64,000 bases of DNA from Endomychus coccineus (GCA_958510875.1 OY294071.1:38280042-38344041); one strand, 5' to 3'; shown: positions 43,189 to 55,939, counted from the first letter of the stretch. Notes: a model not told the origin generated them from the letters alone. Program-made: numbers and translations.

Positions 43189-44635
43189 CATGGGCGTAGC
43201 TGGTGGGGAGTTGCGCACTTTAGAAAAACGGCAGTATTGAAGAAATATACTGTTTACATTCTTTTTATCTTGAGAAAAAGATTCAATACCATTCTTCGTA
43301 AAATTATTTTATCATCCCCAAAAACCCCGTTTCATCAAATACAAAGAGCTCGGTCAGTACGCTGCGCATGCCCGAAGGGTTACGACGCAGAGTGTTAATG
43401 TGCCGAAACGACCGGCTTATTCTTTCGCTACGCTCACGCCGTCTTTTGCATAAGCCGATACAGAGCTCGCGCTGCACTCTGTCTAGTTGGCGAGCTCGAT
43501 TCCGCTATGTAGAAAATAACAACGTGCCGTATGAACCAATTTGAGGATATTTCGTTTTGATTGAATTTGTTAATGTTTCAAACAAAATTGCGTGTTTATT
43601 CTAACCTGGTCAGCATCTCAAACCGCGATGTGAGTAGAGATGCAACGATGGAATAATCGATTATTTCATTCGGATTAAACAATTAACCATATTATTATGA
43701 TATGTTTTGTTTCGATTAATTAATTAATAATCAAATTATTATTTACTCATTAATAGACAGCAGCACCACAGATTAAATGAAAAATATTATTCAGTGTTCT
43801 GTCTGAACTATAATTCCTTGGTCGATGTATATGTACTGTGAATGTCAACATTCTCCGGTGAAATTCGGAAAACTTAACCGCGAAAAATTTAACAACTAAC
43901 CTGCGATAATATTGCCTTTTGGATCTATAGCGTAGGTTCGAAACACCAAGCAGCATTGTTATCGCATTTAAGTTTGTTAACTTTTTCGCGGGTTAGTTTT
44001 CCGAAATCCATCCCATTTCGAACTTTTACAGTAACGTATATTATTTATCCAAGTTACGCTATTCTGTATTTTACATTCTTTGATATCTTTGCTAAATTGT
44101 CGATCGCTACTCACAATGACAACTTAGACTCAATACAATAATTAATCCGTTGTTAGTATGGATTTGGTCACTAGTCATTGCTGCATATAGAAAATTAAAT
44201 AGTGAAAACTACAATAAATTCTGAGGCCATCTTGAACCGGTTCAGCGAAAAACATAGATAACTAAAACTTAGTTGAAAAATTAAAATTAACAGGAAAATG
44301 TTTTTTTTATTTTGTATTGCTAATGCTATGAATGCAATAAATATGAAATTTTGATTGCTTCTTTATTTATTTTTTCAAATATCAACTATTCTATAGCCAA
44401 AGGTCACTTTTTATTTTAAATTTAGCTGCGTCGTCAAACTTTCAACTCTACTGCACAGTTAAGGAAGGCGCCACTTTTCATGAAGAAAGTGAATGATGAA
44501 TTATTCCATTAATTCCAAAATTTTCTACTAAAAAGTTAGTTGATCTCTAATCAGGTTAACGAAATTGAAACCTTGCGGTGACTGATCACCTGGCCGTCTG
44601 CCCTCCCACCGGTAAACTCCCAAGCTACGCCAATG
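43189..44635. mobile_element. hAT-type element, 1447 bp, no transposase recognised
   Basis: Left end CATGGGCGTAGCTGGTGGGG, right end CAAGCTACGCCAATG; flanks ATTACCAG/ATTACCAT agree at 7 of 8. It is inserted in PLE 4. It carries a MITE at 43,832-44,036 and a CpG-rich segment at 43,340-43,520. No coding motif seen. Confidence 0.7.
43832..44036. mobile_element. 205-bp Ginger-like MITE nested in hAT
   Basis: Left TGTACTGTGAATGTC and right inverse CGTTACTGTAAAAGTTCG; inner TIR blocks TTCGGAAAACTTAACCGCG / CGCGGGTTAGTTTTCCGAA. The ends resemble the TGTTACTGTGAATGTC terminus of the second Ginger element. Confidence 0.6.
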
Positions 44636-44777
44636 ATTACCATACAGTCTTTCCACGTTCCTCAGCTCCTGCCATCCGAGTTTTTAATCAAAATTCGATG
44701 AAATTTTATTGGACTGCGATATGACATACGATATTCAATGGAGAATTGCGTTTAGTTAAGATTTTGACATATAAATA

Positions 44778-45435
44778 GTCCAGTCGCTGTGCAATTGGGA
44801 TTTTTATTTTTTCCACATCTCTATTTTATGATTGATTTATATGTTTTTTGGGGTGCTGATTACGAATATGTTAGTTGAAAATTCGAAAACCTGATGCGTT
44901 CCAAGATATTGGCCATTTTAAGTAAAAAAATGGCCAATCGACGAACAAAGTTGTAGAGGAAGTTGAAAGGCATCGAATGGCGATAATTAGAAGTCTATAA
45001 GTTAAGAGGAGCCCGATCAAAAACCCATTTTCGTTTTTTTTTCAGTAAAATTAAAATCCAATTTCCTATTACTGATTTTGCGTTAGGAACTTTATTTTCA
45101 TATCTACTTTCTATTCAATTTTTTATTTTTTCTCTATTTTTATTTTCGTCAAAATCCGCCATTAGCGCCATTCGATGTGTTTTGACTTTCTCTACAACTT
45201 TGCTCTCTGCAGTTTATTCGTTAAAATGCGTTCTTTTCGTTTCGCAAAAAAAGGGAAACATTCCCAAAAATTGCCATTTTTTGACTTAAAATGGCCAATA
45301 TCTTGGAACGCATCAGGTTTTCGAATTTATAACATATTCGTGATCAGTGCCCCAAAAAACATAAAAATTAATCATAGAATAGGGATGTGGAAAAAATAAA
45401 TTTGTATGTGTAACTCAATTGCACAGCGACTGAAC
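44778..45435. mobile_element. 658-bp foldback MITE, TA target
   Basis: GTCCAGTCGCTGTGCAATTG at 44,778 and CAATTGCACAGCGACTGAAC at 45,416-45,435, TA on each side. Long arms share ATGCGTTCCAAGATATTGGC and CCACATC(C)CTATT blocks. No transposase. Confidence 0.8.
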
Positions 45436-46651
45436 TAAAAAGGAATGAATGAATTTCATTTAAATATGTGCAAAATAAACAATTATTACAAAAGTAACAT
45501 CAGCTACAACTTATAATTTGAGAATAATGTTATCATTGCGACTCAGATTAGAACTTTTAAGAAATCGATTTCCGAACATTATTATTATACAGACTAATTT
45601 TATGGTTTCTAGATTTAAAGCGAAATTCAAGTTTTCGTAATTCAATAGGTACTTCATACAAATAGCATAATATTTAACTTGAATGTAGGGAATTGGTTTC
45701 GATAAAAGAAATGAAATAACGGAATGTCTTAATGTCTGGTATATCCCAGAGTTCCTAAATGGAGGTTCAAATCAAGAATCGGAGAAGCTGTTATCAGATA
45801 CTTGAGCGAACGAATCACTTCTTTGCTTTCTGTGAAGACGTGATACCTATTTGTTTATGTTAACGTATGTGAGACAAGTGTAAGGAGAAATTAAACTCCA
45901 TTATTCTGATAACGATCTCAAATCTGAGAAAAAACGTGTAATGCTGACTAGTGGGTGTTAAATTCGTTACTTTGTTATGCTTCCAGGCGTCAGTGGCGAC
46001 CCTTAACACGCTATAAAACTAGAGCAAAAATTAAATCCGACATGACATAAACAATCATTAAAATCTTTGTAAATACGTATTTGAATGTATTACATTGACA
46101 TGTGAATAATATAATAACGACCTAGCGTCGTAGGTAGGGACTAGTCACAGGGACGCAATTCCTAGGGGGAGCATTCGTGAGGATTTTTCTAAACATTGAA
46201 AAATAAGGTGGGTCAAAAAAATGTGATCTTGCCGCTCATGACTCTAGCTACTACGCTGATAACGAATGTAAACATCTTGATCTAAAAAACTACACGGACC
46301 ATACTTCTAGATTGTAGACTTTTACATCGAGAGAAATGTGGATTAAAGGATGTGGGGCAACTTGTGATTCTATGATTAAAGTATTAAGTTGGTTATAAGA
46401 GTTCAACACAGACTTCGAGAATATTACAGAATATGTTCAAAGGGATCTATGTGGTTTTGAAAGTCGATAGTTTATATATCTTGAGACGGTGAACATTCAA
46501 AAGAAATTATTGGTACAATTTTTAGCGAATCAGAGTTACAGTATTCGAAAACGTTAAATTCTTAATGAAATCCAGTTTTTGATTTTCCAAACATTCATTG
46601 AATAACCCACCTCACTTTGATAAGTGAGTGTGTAATTCGTGAAACTATATA
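45436..46651. other. no gene seen
   Basis: AT-rich DNA; nothing recognised. Confidence 0.4.
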
Positions 46652-47535
46652 TAGTCTGTGAGCTGGGGAATTAGGCCGACTAACAAGTTTTGTCATTCGT
46701 GACTCTACCAACCTGCCAAATCACCCCTATACTATACAATACAATCCTGACCCTCATTTTTAGACTAATATTTAATTTTTGAAAAAATGACAATTATGCT
46801 TCGAAAATGGAGTCTAGGAGGTTTTTTGGGTCGCTGATCATGAATCCGCTGACATTTTCCCGGAAAATTTGGTAATTTTTGTGGAAATTGATTCATTTTC
46901 ACGTGATTTGCGTTTTCTACGTCATCATGGTTACCAGTCACGTATAACGATTACGAATAACGAAAAACCATGAAAATTCCCGGAAAACTATGGAAAAACT
47001 GGGAGAATTTTTTATTATTTTGTTAGAATGATCGTCTGATAGGTCGCTATAGGATTTGTTTGGGTCACGGTTTTAATATTCAAAATGTTGAAAAACAATA
47101 TTTTCCTGAAAAACGCGGAAATTTTCATCATGAATTACCTTTCCTTTTCATTGTTATTGTTCCAGTTTTGTGTTGATTTTCGTTTACTTTTTCAATGTTC
47201 ATTTTAAAATGTCAAAATTATAAGTAACGCTAGAGAAAATATTGTTTGAAAATTTCTGAAAAATCAAAGAAAATGCCAATAAACAACGTTGTAACGCCAT
47301 TGAAATGACTTTGCGATTTGTCTTCGTATGGGTTTTTTGGGGCGCTCATTATGAATTTTATATTTAAAATGTTTTAAAATATCATGTTGTTTGAAAATTT
47401 CGGAAAAATCAAAGAAAATTCTCGGGGGGATTTGGCAGATTGGTAGAGAGTCGCGAATGACCTTAAGGGCTCATAGAATATTTTTTTTGAATTTGACCGT
47501 CTAGAAAATTTAGTTAGTCTCCCAGCTCAAGGACT
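46652..47535. mobile_element. probable foldback MITE, about 884 bp
   Basis: TAGTCTGTGAGCTGGGG at the left and CCCAGCTCAAGGACT at the right; inner match GACTCTACCAACCTGCCAAAT against ATTTGGCAGATTGGTAGAGAGTC. Ends and target site uncertain. Confidence 0.55.
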
Positions 47536-49426
47536 GGACTAATAAGGAAAGTTATACGGAACACTGAACCCAACTCATGAAATGATTAACCAGATTCGAT
47601 CATAACTGTTCGTTCTGATGAAAGTATTATGGTACATTCAGAAAAAAAACTGTGATCAAATGAGCACGTGACTTCCCTCACTATTGGTAGCAAAATAGCT
47701 TTCGAACACTCCTGCAGGTCAAATGTAAATGATTGTAGGAACAGATAATATATTGGAAATGAATTAGAAACTGCTAATGAAAGACGTTGAATTATACTCC
47801 AGGTTACATTGAAAATTTATCGAAATGATAAACTCATATCATACTGACACCTGCTGTAAGGTTGACTTTCCCAATTCACACTATAATATTTATAGGTTGT
47901 TTCAAACTGACACTTGCTGTCACATGAACTGTTAGAATATACCACAGAATCACTTCTTGCACAGACTTGAAGACGTCACATCGATGACACTTCTGCAGAA
48001 TAAATATATGTGTGATATATATTTATTACCAAAAAACACGGTTGTCCTTATGGTTAAATAAACAATAATTCCATTTGCAAAAAGGAACAATGGATGTTGT
48101 GGATTCATATTGAACATTTTTGAATTATATGGATATAATAATAATAGGGAATGCATTAATCGTCCAATAAAAAAATAGCTAAGTATCTAAGTATACCAAA
48201 CAAAAAAGAAACGGACATGAACATCTATCATACCAAATCGAGGACAGCCGGCATTTCAAATATAATCAGGAGCACGTCGGAATGTTTATATGGAAATACA
48301 GTTCTAAAGAACATAATAGGAATTTTCTGCAATTAAAGATCTCCTACTGTTTTAATACTCAACATCATTCATCAAAAAACAGCTCCGGTAATATATTTTT
48401 AATTGACACATCTGTAGTATGAGTTCGTAATGAGACTGCATTTTTTAGTTTCTACCTAAACAATAGAATATGATTAAAACACCTGCGTCTACATTCCATC
48501 ATAATAAACTGGAACCAATATAAAACAATTATAATTATTGATGAATTATAATTTCATGTATTCTACGATATACAAATTGTGGCTTATTGGTTCCATTTGA
48601 TCTCTGACTAATGATATTGAAGCCGGATGAAGTATTTGGGCCCGTGGCTGAGATATTTTTCTTATACTAGCTAGGAGTCTTTCCGAAACTTAATATTAGT
48701 TAATTCATGATTATTCAAGTAACTTCCATTTTCTGACTTATACCTTGGGATCGACCTAATAATTTACTGGCTGAATCACTATCATCATCTTTGATATGCT
48801 ATGGTGGAGGTTTCCTCGTCTCTGAGACCACCACATTTGTAATATTTACGTCGTTGACTGAGTGACCGCAATAGTTAAAGTAGGTTATGGTGCACATTTT
48901 CATAGCTCAAAATATAAAGTCAGTCATGTGTACATTATGGCCCTGTTACATTCTTAAGTTCGATAATAATAATGAAAGAGCTATATTGTTATGTTAGCTA
49001 CAAAATGTAAATCAGTAAAAGCTGAAAGAGTTGTACATTATTCAATCTCGGTGCATTAGTATACCTTGTCTCGTGTAGCTGTATCAGTACTTTGTTCGAA
49101 CTTGTTGGAATGTGGATAGTGGGGAAAGGGCGGACGGCAAACTGCTTTTGTCAATGAACTTACTCGTCTTGAGGTAATACTGAACTGAATATGGTACTTA
49201 TTTGAGGCAACTTATATTATTCCAGTTTACGTTTGAAAAGTGCGTTATATGTTCAATTATTTGTAACATTGTAAATATTTGAGGATCTGTATAATAAATA
49301 TTTCTAGGATGATGAGTTGTCAAGAGTTCACTGAGAACTGTAGATGATATCGACTGCATGAAACTATTCTAAATTCTGAATTTGTTTTTTGAATGGGACC
49401 GTGAAATCATTTGCATCAATCATAAA
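47536..49426. other. no gene seen
   Basis: AT-rich DNA up to the hAT copy 2 target site; nothing recognised. Confidence 0.4.
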
Positions 49427-50160
49427 CGCGTAGCAAGACCTTTGTGGGCCGGTGTGCCCCTCCTTACTCCTAGTATTTTTTAAAATTTTAATGTTCTTTT
49501 GGCTCATTTTAATTTCTAAGTGTCATTTTAATTTATTAAATTTATGTCTGCATTATTCGAATTTTTTTTTATTTTTATCATAATCAAAATTAATTGAAAT
49601 GATTTTTTGTTAAAATGCAATCTGTATTTCCAAAATTAATAAATTAAAGTGAAATGCCTAAAGAAACAACTTGCCAGGAAATATATATGTATGTATCTAA
49701 TAATTATAATTTCTATGTTCCATGATCTAATTATCTTTTCCCTAGATCTAGAAATAGGAGGTCGCAAATTGTTCAATATATTAATTCTTTTTTCAAATGT
49801 AAAAAACGAATTGCAATAGACACCTTGAATGTTGGCTTAACTATACAATACGCGGATGTTGCGTATTGTGTCGCATCGCGACACAAGTCTGAATTGTCCG
49901 TAGACAACGGTCTTTTACTTGATTTCATTTAGTTCAACTCTTACTCTGATTGCGAACGGTTCCTATTGACATACATATTATCAATTTGTATAATTTGTAT
50001 TGTTAATATTTAGTTTAAAGTTTACCTGAAGCTTGAGTGCAATTGTTTTAATAATATGTTAGAATTTTCATTTGTGCTAATTTATCATCAGGTAAGTTTA
50101 AAAAGATTTTTTTGTATGTTTGATACATGTCTAATATAGTATATACTTATAAGGATAAAT

Positions 50161-50220
50161 ATGCCGAAACATCAGAGCGGGACGCCGAAAAGAAAGAAAA
50201 AAGAAGAAGCGAAAAAGGAA
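50161..50220 (+). pseudogene. hAT copy 2 transposase N-terminus
   Basis: MPKHQSGTPKRKKKEEAKKE, cut by the PLE insertion. It resumes at 51,979 with INKLTAEWTPPVPSNSLLLN and runs to 52,211 through the acidic EDDTESEQVAEGDEVETKS linker without a stop. Confidence 0.85.
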
Positions 50221-50338
50221 ATATATCTATGGTTTCGGCGTTTACGTAGTGTAAATTCATAATACTTCAGAAGTTGGAGAATAAAACTCAAATTTTACAC
50301 AAAACTTTTAACATTTAATTTAAAAATGCTGACAAATT

Positions 50339-50364
50339 GTTTCACCACACTGTGGCATTATCAA
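50339..50364 (-). ncRNA. hammerhead-like core, left arm (degenerate)
   Basis: Minus strand TTGATAATGCCACAGTGTGGTGAAAC: the stem GCCAC/GTGG and GAAAC are kept, the CUGANGA box is UUGAUAA. Mirrored at 51,870-51,895 on the plus strand. Confidence 0.35.
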
Positions 50365-50413
50365 AGCGAGGAGTTATCAACTAAAGCTAAATCTAAAAGT
50401 ATGTCCTTAAATA

Positions 50414-51127
50414 TCAGGGATCAGAATGTGGTGCAAATTGAGGGATGGGGGTGGATAATGGTGGGAGTGTGTTTACAAAATTGTTAACAAGCGGTGAATT
50501 ATATGTGTCGATTTGATCATTTAATATTACATTATTATTGTTTTTTGCGTGTTTCAAAATTTCTATGGATTCTAATATATTAAGTTTATGTCCTTTTTCC
50601 TGAATATGTAGAATATCAGGATTAAGGGTGAAATTGTGGTTATGTTCTAACAGGTGATTTGCGTAATTAGAGTCTTCTTTTTTGAGCCTGTAACTTCTCA
50701 AATGTTCATTGAACCTTACGCTGAAACTGCGTCCAGTTTGTCCTATGTACAAAGCACTACAGTCATCACATCTCAGTCTGTAAACTCCAGATTTCTTTAA
50801 GTTATCTTTTTTAGATTTCGAGTTATTAATATACGAGCATAGGTTATTTGTTGTTTTAAAGGCGACGTTTTTATTCTGTTTTTTAAGGAATTGAGATATT
50901 TTTAGTGAATGTTTACCTAAATATGTTAGACATGTGAAATTTGATTTTGTGTTATTATTAATTTGCGGATAAATTATGCTTAAGGCTTTTTTATTGAGTT
51001 TATTTTGGAGTATTTTATTAATTATCTTGACATTATAACCGTTATTTTTGGCAATATCTACGATTCTGTTTAATTCTAAATGGAAATTATCTTTACTTAA
51101 TGGGACATTAATTAATCTATGTATCAT
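50414..51127 (-). CDS. PLE GIY-YIG endonuclease, left arm
   Basis: 237-residue open frame. Residues 1-110 are the RT-to-EN linker (MIHRLINVPL, LNRIVDIAKNNGYNVKII, LTYLGKHSLKISQFLKK, TTNNLCSYINNSKSKKDNL). The endonuclease core SGVYRLRCDDCSALYIGQTG is at about 117-136 with GVY and YIG halves and CxxC, then RFNEHLRSYR and NHLLEHNHNFTL. It ends PQFAPHSDP, TGA. Complete GIY-YIG domain but no RT. Its first five or so codons fall in the central spacer, so the start is not native. Confidence 0.88.
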   Translation of the reverse strand: MIHRLINVPLSKDNFHLELNRIVDIAKNNGYNVKIINKILQNKLNKKALSIIYPQINNNTKSNFTCLTYLGKHSLKISQFLKKQNKNVAFKTTNNLCSYINNSKSKKDNLKKSGVYRLRCDDCSALYIGQTGRSFSVRFNEHLRSYRLKKEDSNYANHLLEHNHNFTLNPDILHIQEKGHKLNILESIEILKHAKNNNNVILNDQIDTYNSPLVNNFVNTLPPLSTPIPQFAPHSDP

Positions 51128-51820
51128 AAATTATATAGTAAAGATAATTTCCATTTAGAATTAAACAGAATCGTAGATATTGCCAAAAATAACGGTTATA
51201 ATGTCAAGATAATTAATAAAATACTCCAAAATAAACTCAATAAAAAAGCCTTAAGCATAATTTATCCGCAAATTAATAATAACACAAAATCAAATTTCAC
51301 ATGTCTAACATATTTAGGTAAACATTCACTAAAAATATCTCAATTCCTTAAAAAACAGAATAAAAACGTCGCCTTTAAAACAACAAATAACCTATGCTCG
51401 TATATTAATAACTCGAAATCTAAAAAAGATAACTTAAAGAAATCTGGAGTTTACAGACTGAGATGTGATGACTGTAGTGCTTTGTACATAGGACAAACTG
51501 GACGCAGTTTCAGCGTAAGGTTCAATGAACATTTGAGAAGTTACAGGCTCAAAAAAGAAGACTCTAATTACGCAAATCACCTGTTAGAACATAACCACAA
51601 TTTCACCCTTAATCCTGATATTCTACATATTCAGGAAAAAGGACATAAACTTAATATATTAGAATCCATAGAAATTTTGAAACACGCAAAAAACAATAAT
51701 AATGTAATATTAAATGATCAAATCGACACATATAATTCACCGCTTGTTAACAATTTTGTAAACACACTCCCACCATTATCCACCCCCATCCCTCAATTTG
51801 CACCACATTCTGATCCCTGA
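51119..51820 (+). CDS. PLE GIY-YIG endonuclease, right arm
   Basis: 233 residues; from SKDNFHLELN to PQFAPHSDP it matches the left-arm protein throughout, with no difference seen. Only the first six residues, read from the spacer, differ. The two frames are divergent and start within 10 bp of overlapping each other. Two intact copies imply a very recent event, gene conversion between arms, or selection on both; the first is simplest. Confidence 0.88.
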   Translation: MYHKLYSKDNFHLELNRIVDIAKNNGYNVKIINKILQNKLNKKALSIIYPQINNNTKSNFTCLTYLGKHSLKISQFLKKQNKNVAFKTTNNLCSYINNSKSKKDNLKKSGVYRLRCDDCSALYIGQTGRSFSVRFNEHLRSYRLKKEDSNYANHLLEHNHNFTLNPDILHIQEKGHKLNILESIEILKHAKNNNNVILNDQIDTYNSPLVNNFVNTLPPLSTPIPQFAPHSDP

Positions 51821-51978
51821 TATTTAAGGACATACTTTTAGATTTAGCTTTAGTTGATAACTCCTCGCTTTGATAATGCCACAGTGTGGTGAAACAATTT
51901 GTCAGCATTTTTAAATTAAATGTTAAAAGTTTTGTGTAAAATTTGAGTTTTATTCTCCAACTTCTGAAGAAAAAGGAA

Positions 51979-53061
51979 ATAAATAAATTGACTGCAGAAT
52001 GGACTCCTCCAGTTCCTTCTAATAGCTTATTATTAAATTTGGAACCAGAAGATGACACAGAATCTGAACAAGTGGCAGAGGGTGACGAAGTGGAAACAAA
52101 ATCATCAGAACAAGTTGTAGAAAATGTTGATCTAAATCATAGTGCAATAAGTATGCAAGGTGATGGCTATCTATCACACAAATTTAATTTTCCTCATCCA
52201 TTAACAAAGTAAAATGAGCGGTTTATAATTGAAAATGGAAAAGAATGATGCAATAAATTTGAAAAAGAAAATGGACGATTTGAAAAGGTATTCCACATTG
52301 TCATGCAAACCGAACTATTAACATCAATTAATGCTGCTTCTAAATTATTGCAAACTTAAAATTTTGATTTGCAAAAAGCATTAATTATTGTAAATACAGC
52401 ATATTACAATGTGGTTACTCTCAGAAAGAATTTTTTTAATTGAAAAACTAATTCTGAGCTTTTAGTAAACAAATGGAAGATAGATATTTGAAAATAGACG
52501 CGTTCGAAAAATAAAAACACGTTCTGAGGAACTTTTTAACTGTTCAGAAGATAATTTCAGGATAAATGTCTTTAACGCTACGTTTGATATTATAATTGCA
52601 CAATTAAAAGAAAGATTTTCATATTTTACGGAAATAAATAAATTATTTGGAGTAATTTTCCCAGAAAATTTAAAACAATTATCTGATGATGAAATAATTG
52701 ATTTATGCCAACCGTTACTAGACAAATATACTGACGATTTAATCGCAGATTTTAAGGCACAGATATGATATTTTAGGAAAGCCTTTAAAAAACAGTTAGA
52801 AAATATTAATTCCGTATTTGAATTAGGAGAATTAATATTCGTACCGCTCTTATTTTGTTCTTAACATTCTCCGTATCAACTTAAATGGCCGAAAGAACAT
52901 TTTCAAAATTAAAATTTATTGAAACATATTCAAGAAACTCTATGGGGGAGAAGTGCTTATCAAATTTGGCGATTTTGAGCATGAAAGAGCACGTAAATTA
53001 AATGTAAGTGAAATAATCAGCATCTTTGCTTCAATGAAAGCGAGAAAAGATGAGTTTAGTT
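51979..53061 (+). pseudogene. hAT copy 2 transposase, middle deleted, C-terminus kept
   Basis: 51,979-52,211 encodes the N-terminal linker. After a deletion junction near 52,236, sequence equal to copy 1 from about 35,440 resumes with many stops (52,240-52,770). At 52,880-53,060 it reads MAERTFSKLKFIETY, then EKCLSNLAILSMKEHARKLN, the hAT C-terminal dimerisation motif that copy 1 lacks. Confidence 0.8.
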
Positions 53062-53361
53062 AAAGTTAATGAAATATGTTTGTAAACCTAAACTTTAAAT
53101 TTGATTTGTACTGTATGTTTTTGTGTTTATAAACTTAAAAGAATCTATGAAAATGTATTTAACTTACCATAATTAATTAATTAATTTATATAATAATTGT
53201 ATTTATTTGTCCTTTATTTATTACAAAAAATTAAAATAAACGAATAAAAATGGTAAGTATTAATGACAATAAGGCCCCATTGGCACTTTGGCTCGTGGGC
53301 CACTCTAGCTCATGGGCCCGTGTGCATCGCGCTCCTTGCACCTCCGGTTGCTACGCCTCTG

Positions 53362-55749
53362 ATCATAAATACTTGCAATATGTCATTACTATACTTGAAA
53401 TTCATCAATACCTTATGAATAAATAATAAATATGTACAATGTGTAACCAGTATGTAGGTACCTAAAGAAGATTTTAAATGACCGCGCCGCAATGTTATTA
53501 TAATAAGTTTGATGAAGTTTAAAGTATGAATTTAACATTTCCGTACACTCAATAGAGGAAACAGTTGAGTGTCTTAGAAAATATCTCATTTTAGAGACAT
53601 AGAAAATTTGAGGGCATCATATCTTTGGAACCATTCCATCAATTGTTGTGGACAATTTTTCATGATCATGTTGGTTAAGAATGGAAACTTTGGACAATTC
53701 AACGTATGTTCAAAAATACCATAACTTTTTGTTATATAGCGAAATTTCGATGTTTTCAAACACGAAAATATTGAAAAATTTTTTATTTGAACTTTCGTGC
53801 TCGCTAGACAATTGCATTTAACATATCAGTGTTATTATCATTTAGTCACCCATACAACATATAGGAATAATTTTTGTACGTTTAGGTACTCTCTAGGACT
53901 TTGAAAGAAAATGTAGACACATGTTTGGCAGTTGCACCAAATCAAAGATTTCAGTAGTGTGTCCTCACAATCACATTTAATGACATCAGCAAAAAAATTC
54001 TAATACTTTCAGAAGTTTCTGAATGTCTAATTCCATTTAAAAGCTCGAAACATTTAAAATACAGATTGTATCATTAATAAAATAATTCAAATCCATAAGA
54101 TATATGGTATTTTAGCATTAAAGTGAATTCGTCGGAGAAGTGGGTTTGTTGTGCTGGTTACCCTACCGATAGAGCAAGGTAAGGCGGGTTCTTGTCTGAA
54201 GCAAAGAATTCAGTGGGTGTGAACATAATAATATAACTGGTTTTAATAATCGAAATGAATCTTTATGGATATTATCATAATGTATGGTCGTTTTTCTTGC
54301 CATTTACAGTACTGTAAACTGTACAAAAGAGTTGGTCTCATGTTCTACAGCAAAACAATAATAATCATCGTATGCTAAGTAGATACCGGTTAACTAATTC
54401 AATTTGTTAGTAGATTGTCACAACTTATTAGCCGATACGTAAATTTATGCAGAGACAAGCAGTGCTGAATTGACAGGCAGCAGAATCTATAAATCTATTT
54501 TTCATCTTTTGTCTATTGTTTTTCAGGATCTCTTCCAGACTTATCTTCACAGAAACCCAATTTGCTGTATGCACAAATATGAAAATAGGTCGCAAAAACA
54601 ATTATTTTTGTATAATTATTGAATCAATCAGTACCATTGATAACATTTTCTTTATGATTTTGACATCGATGTCAGATGAATTTTAATTTATGCTCATTGA
54701 TAATCAATAGAGGTAGTTGATAAAGAACCAAAATACTAAGTAAACAAATAATATACAAAGCGTTCAAAATACACAAATAAATTCACACATGATCACACAA
54801 GTTCAACTTGGGTATGTTATGAATCGTAAGCACATTATAATATGATGCCGTACTGTAAAAGAACATGTGAAAACAAGAAATAATCCGTATCAGGTGTATA
54901 AGCTAGACAATAGAGCTGTCATAGTTGACAGATGGATTCCTCTACTCATTCTTTAAGCTGGTCATATTCTTAACTGCTAAAGAATTACTTTTAGAAGTGG
55001 GCGATACTGAAGGTTCTTGGGATATTATACCTGTTTCGTTTTGTTTTAAATGATAAATGGTGAATATATAATATGTGTTTTAATTTCTTTGATTAGCAAA
55101 CGTTTTCATTCAATCCTATTTGAATCGACTCTAACTATCCTGAAATATTTAACACTGCATATGTTATGACATAAAATATTTATGATAGAATTTTGTACCG
55201 TATCATATTTTAAATTTTTATTCTAAATTTAAAATCCGATGCAAAACAAATAACAATTCGATTCCTTCTCTTACATTCATGATCATTTCTTACTCTTCCT
55301 GTATGCCATCAATAATCCAATATTCTAACATCTAAACCAAAATGTAAATTAACTAACTAAGTTTAAAGTTTTGTAGAAATTATGGCAAGCAACTCAAATT
55401 TATGAACCAGTTATTCATTGATGTTTTTGAAAGTAAAATATCATTACAATAGAATTATGCAAAAACAGATGACACAATAAAAAATAACAAGGTAGAAATA
55501 ATGTAGTATGAAGAAGTAACTGTTCTAAGTTGTATCTAAAGCATTTTCCAAGAAAATGATTTGCAGAATATATAAAATTATACGAAACGACTTAACAATT
55601 GTATGCATAAAAATGAAGAAACCAACAAAAAGACCTAACATTAAAAGTATTTTGAATCTGGGCAATTCGAAATAACTCCAATAAAAATGAAGCAGTAGGT
55701 TTACAGTACATTGACTTGACACCGACCGCTTAAGACCCATGTTTTAACC
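53362..55749. other. no gene seen
   Basis: 2.4 kb of AT-rich DNA without recognised motifs. Confidence 0.45.
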
Positions 55750-55812
55750 TTAAACTCCTGACAGTGTAAATAAGAAACATATACACTAGAAATACTGTTG
55801 AAGTACGGAGGA

Positions 55813-55841
55813 CATTTCGGCTATCAAGTGGCCATCATCAG
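55813..55841 (-). ncRNA. hammerhead-like core, PLE 5
   Basis: Minus strand CTGATGA, stem II GGC/GCC, GAAATG. Core boxes fit except the base after GAAA. Confidence 0.5.
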
Positions 55842-55939
55842 AGTAAACTAAATTAGAAATCAAAATTTGCATGTTTAAATACTATTTGGGGGTAATGATG
55901 TAAACAAGAAGTTACCATCAGCAAGAGATAAATCGGAAT

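Larger units (their letters stand above)
50221..51969. mobile_element. PLE inserted as an 832-bp inverted duplication
   Basis: Left arm 50,265-51,096 and right arm 51,137-51,969 appear identical or nearly so, around a 40-bp spacer. A 44-bp single-copy lead (50,221-50,264) precedes the left arm. Target duplication AAAAAGGAA (50,212-50,220, 51,970-51,978). The arms are 5'-truncated copies facing outward with their 3' ends. Same lead and ends as the small palindrome at 3170-3362. Confidence 0.92.
49427..53361 (+). mobile_element. hAT transposon (ZMYM/DUF4371 type), copy 2, with nested PLE
   Basis: Perfect 8-bp target duplication ATCATAAA (49,419-49,426 and 53,362-53,369). The left end CGCGTAGCAAGACC has lost a few terminal bases; the right end is CGGTTGCTACGCCTCTG. 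Without the 1.75-kb PLE insertion it would be about 2.2 kb. Relative to copy 1 it lacks the zinc-finger and core middle (junction near 52,236) but keeps the C-terminus. Confidence 0.92.
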
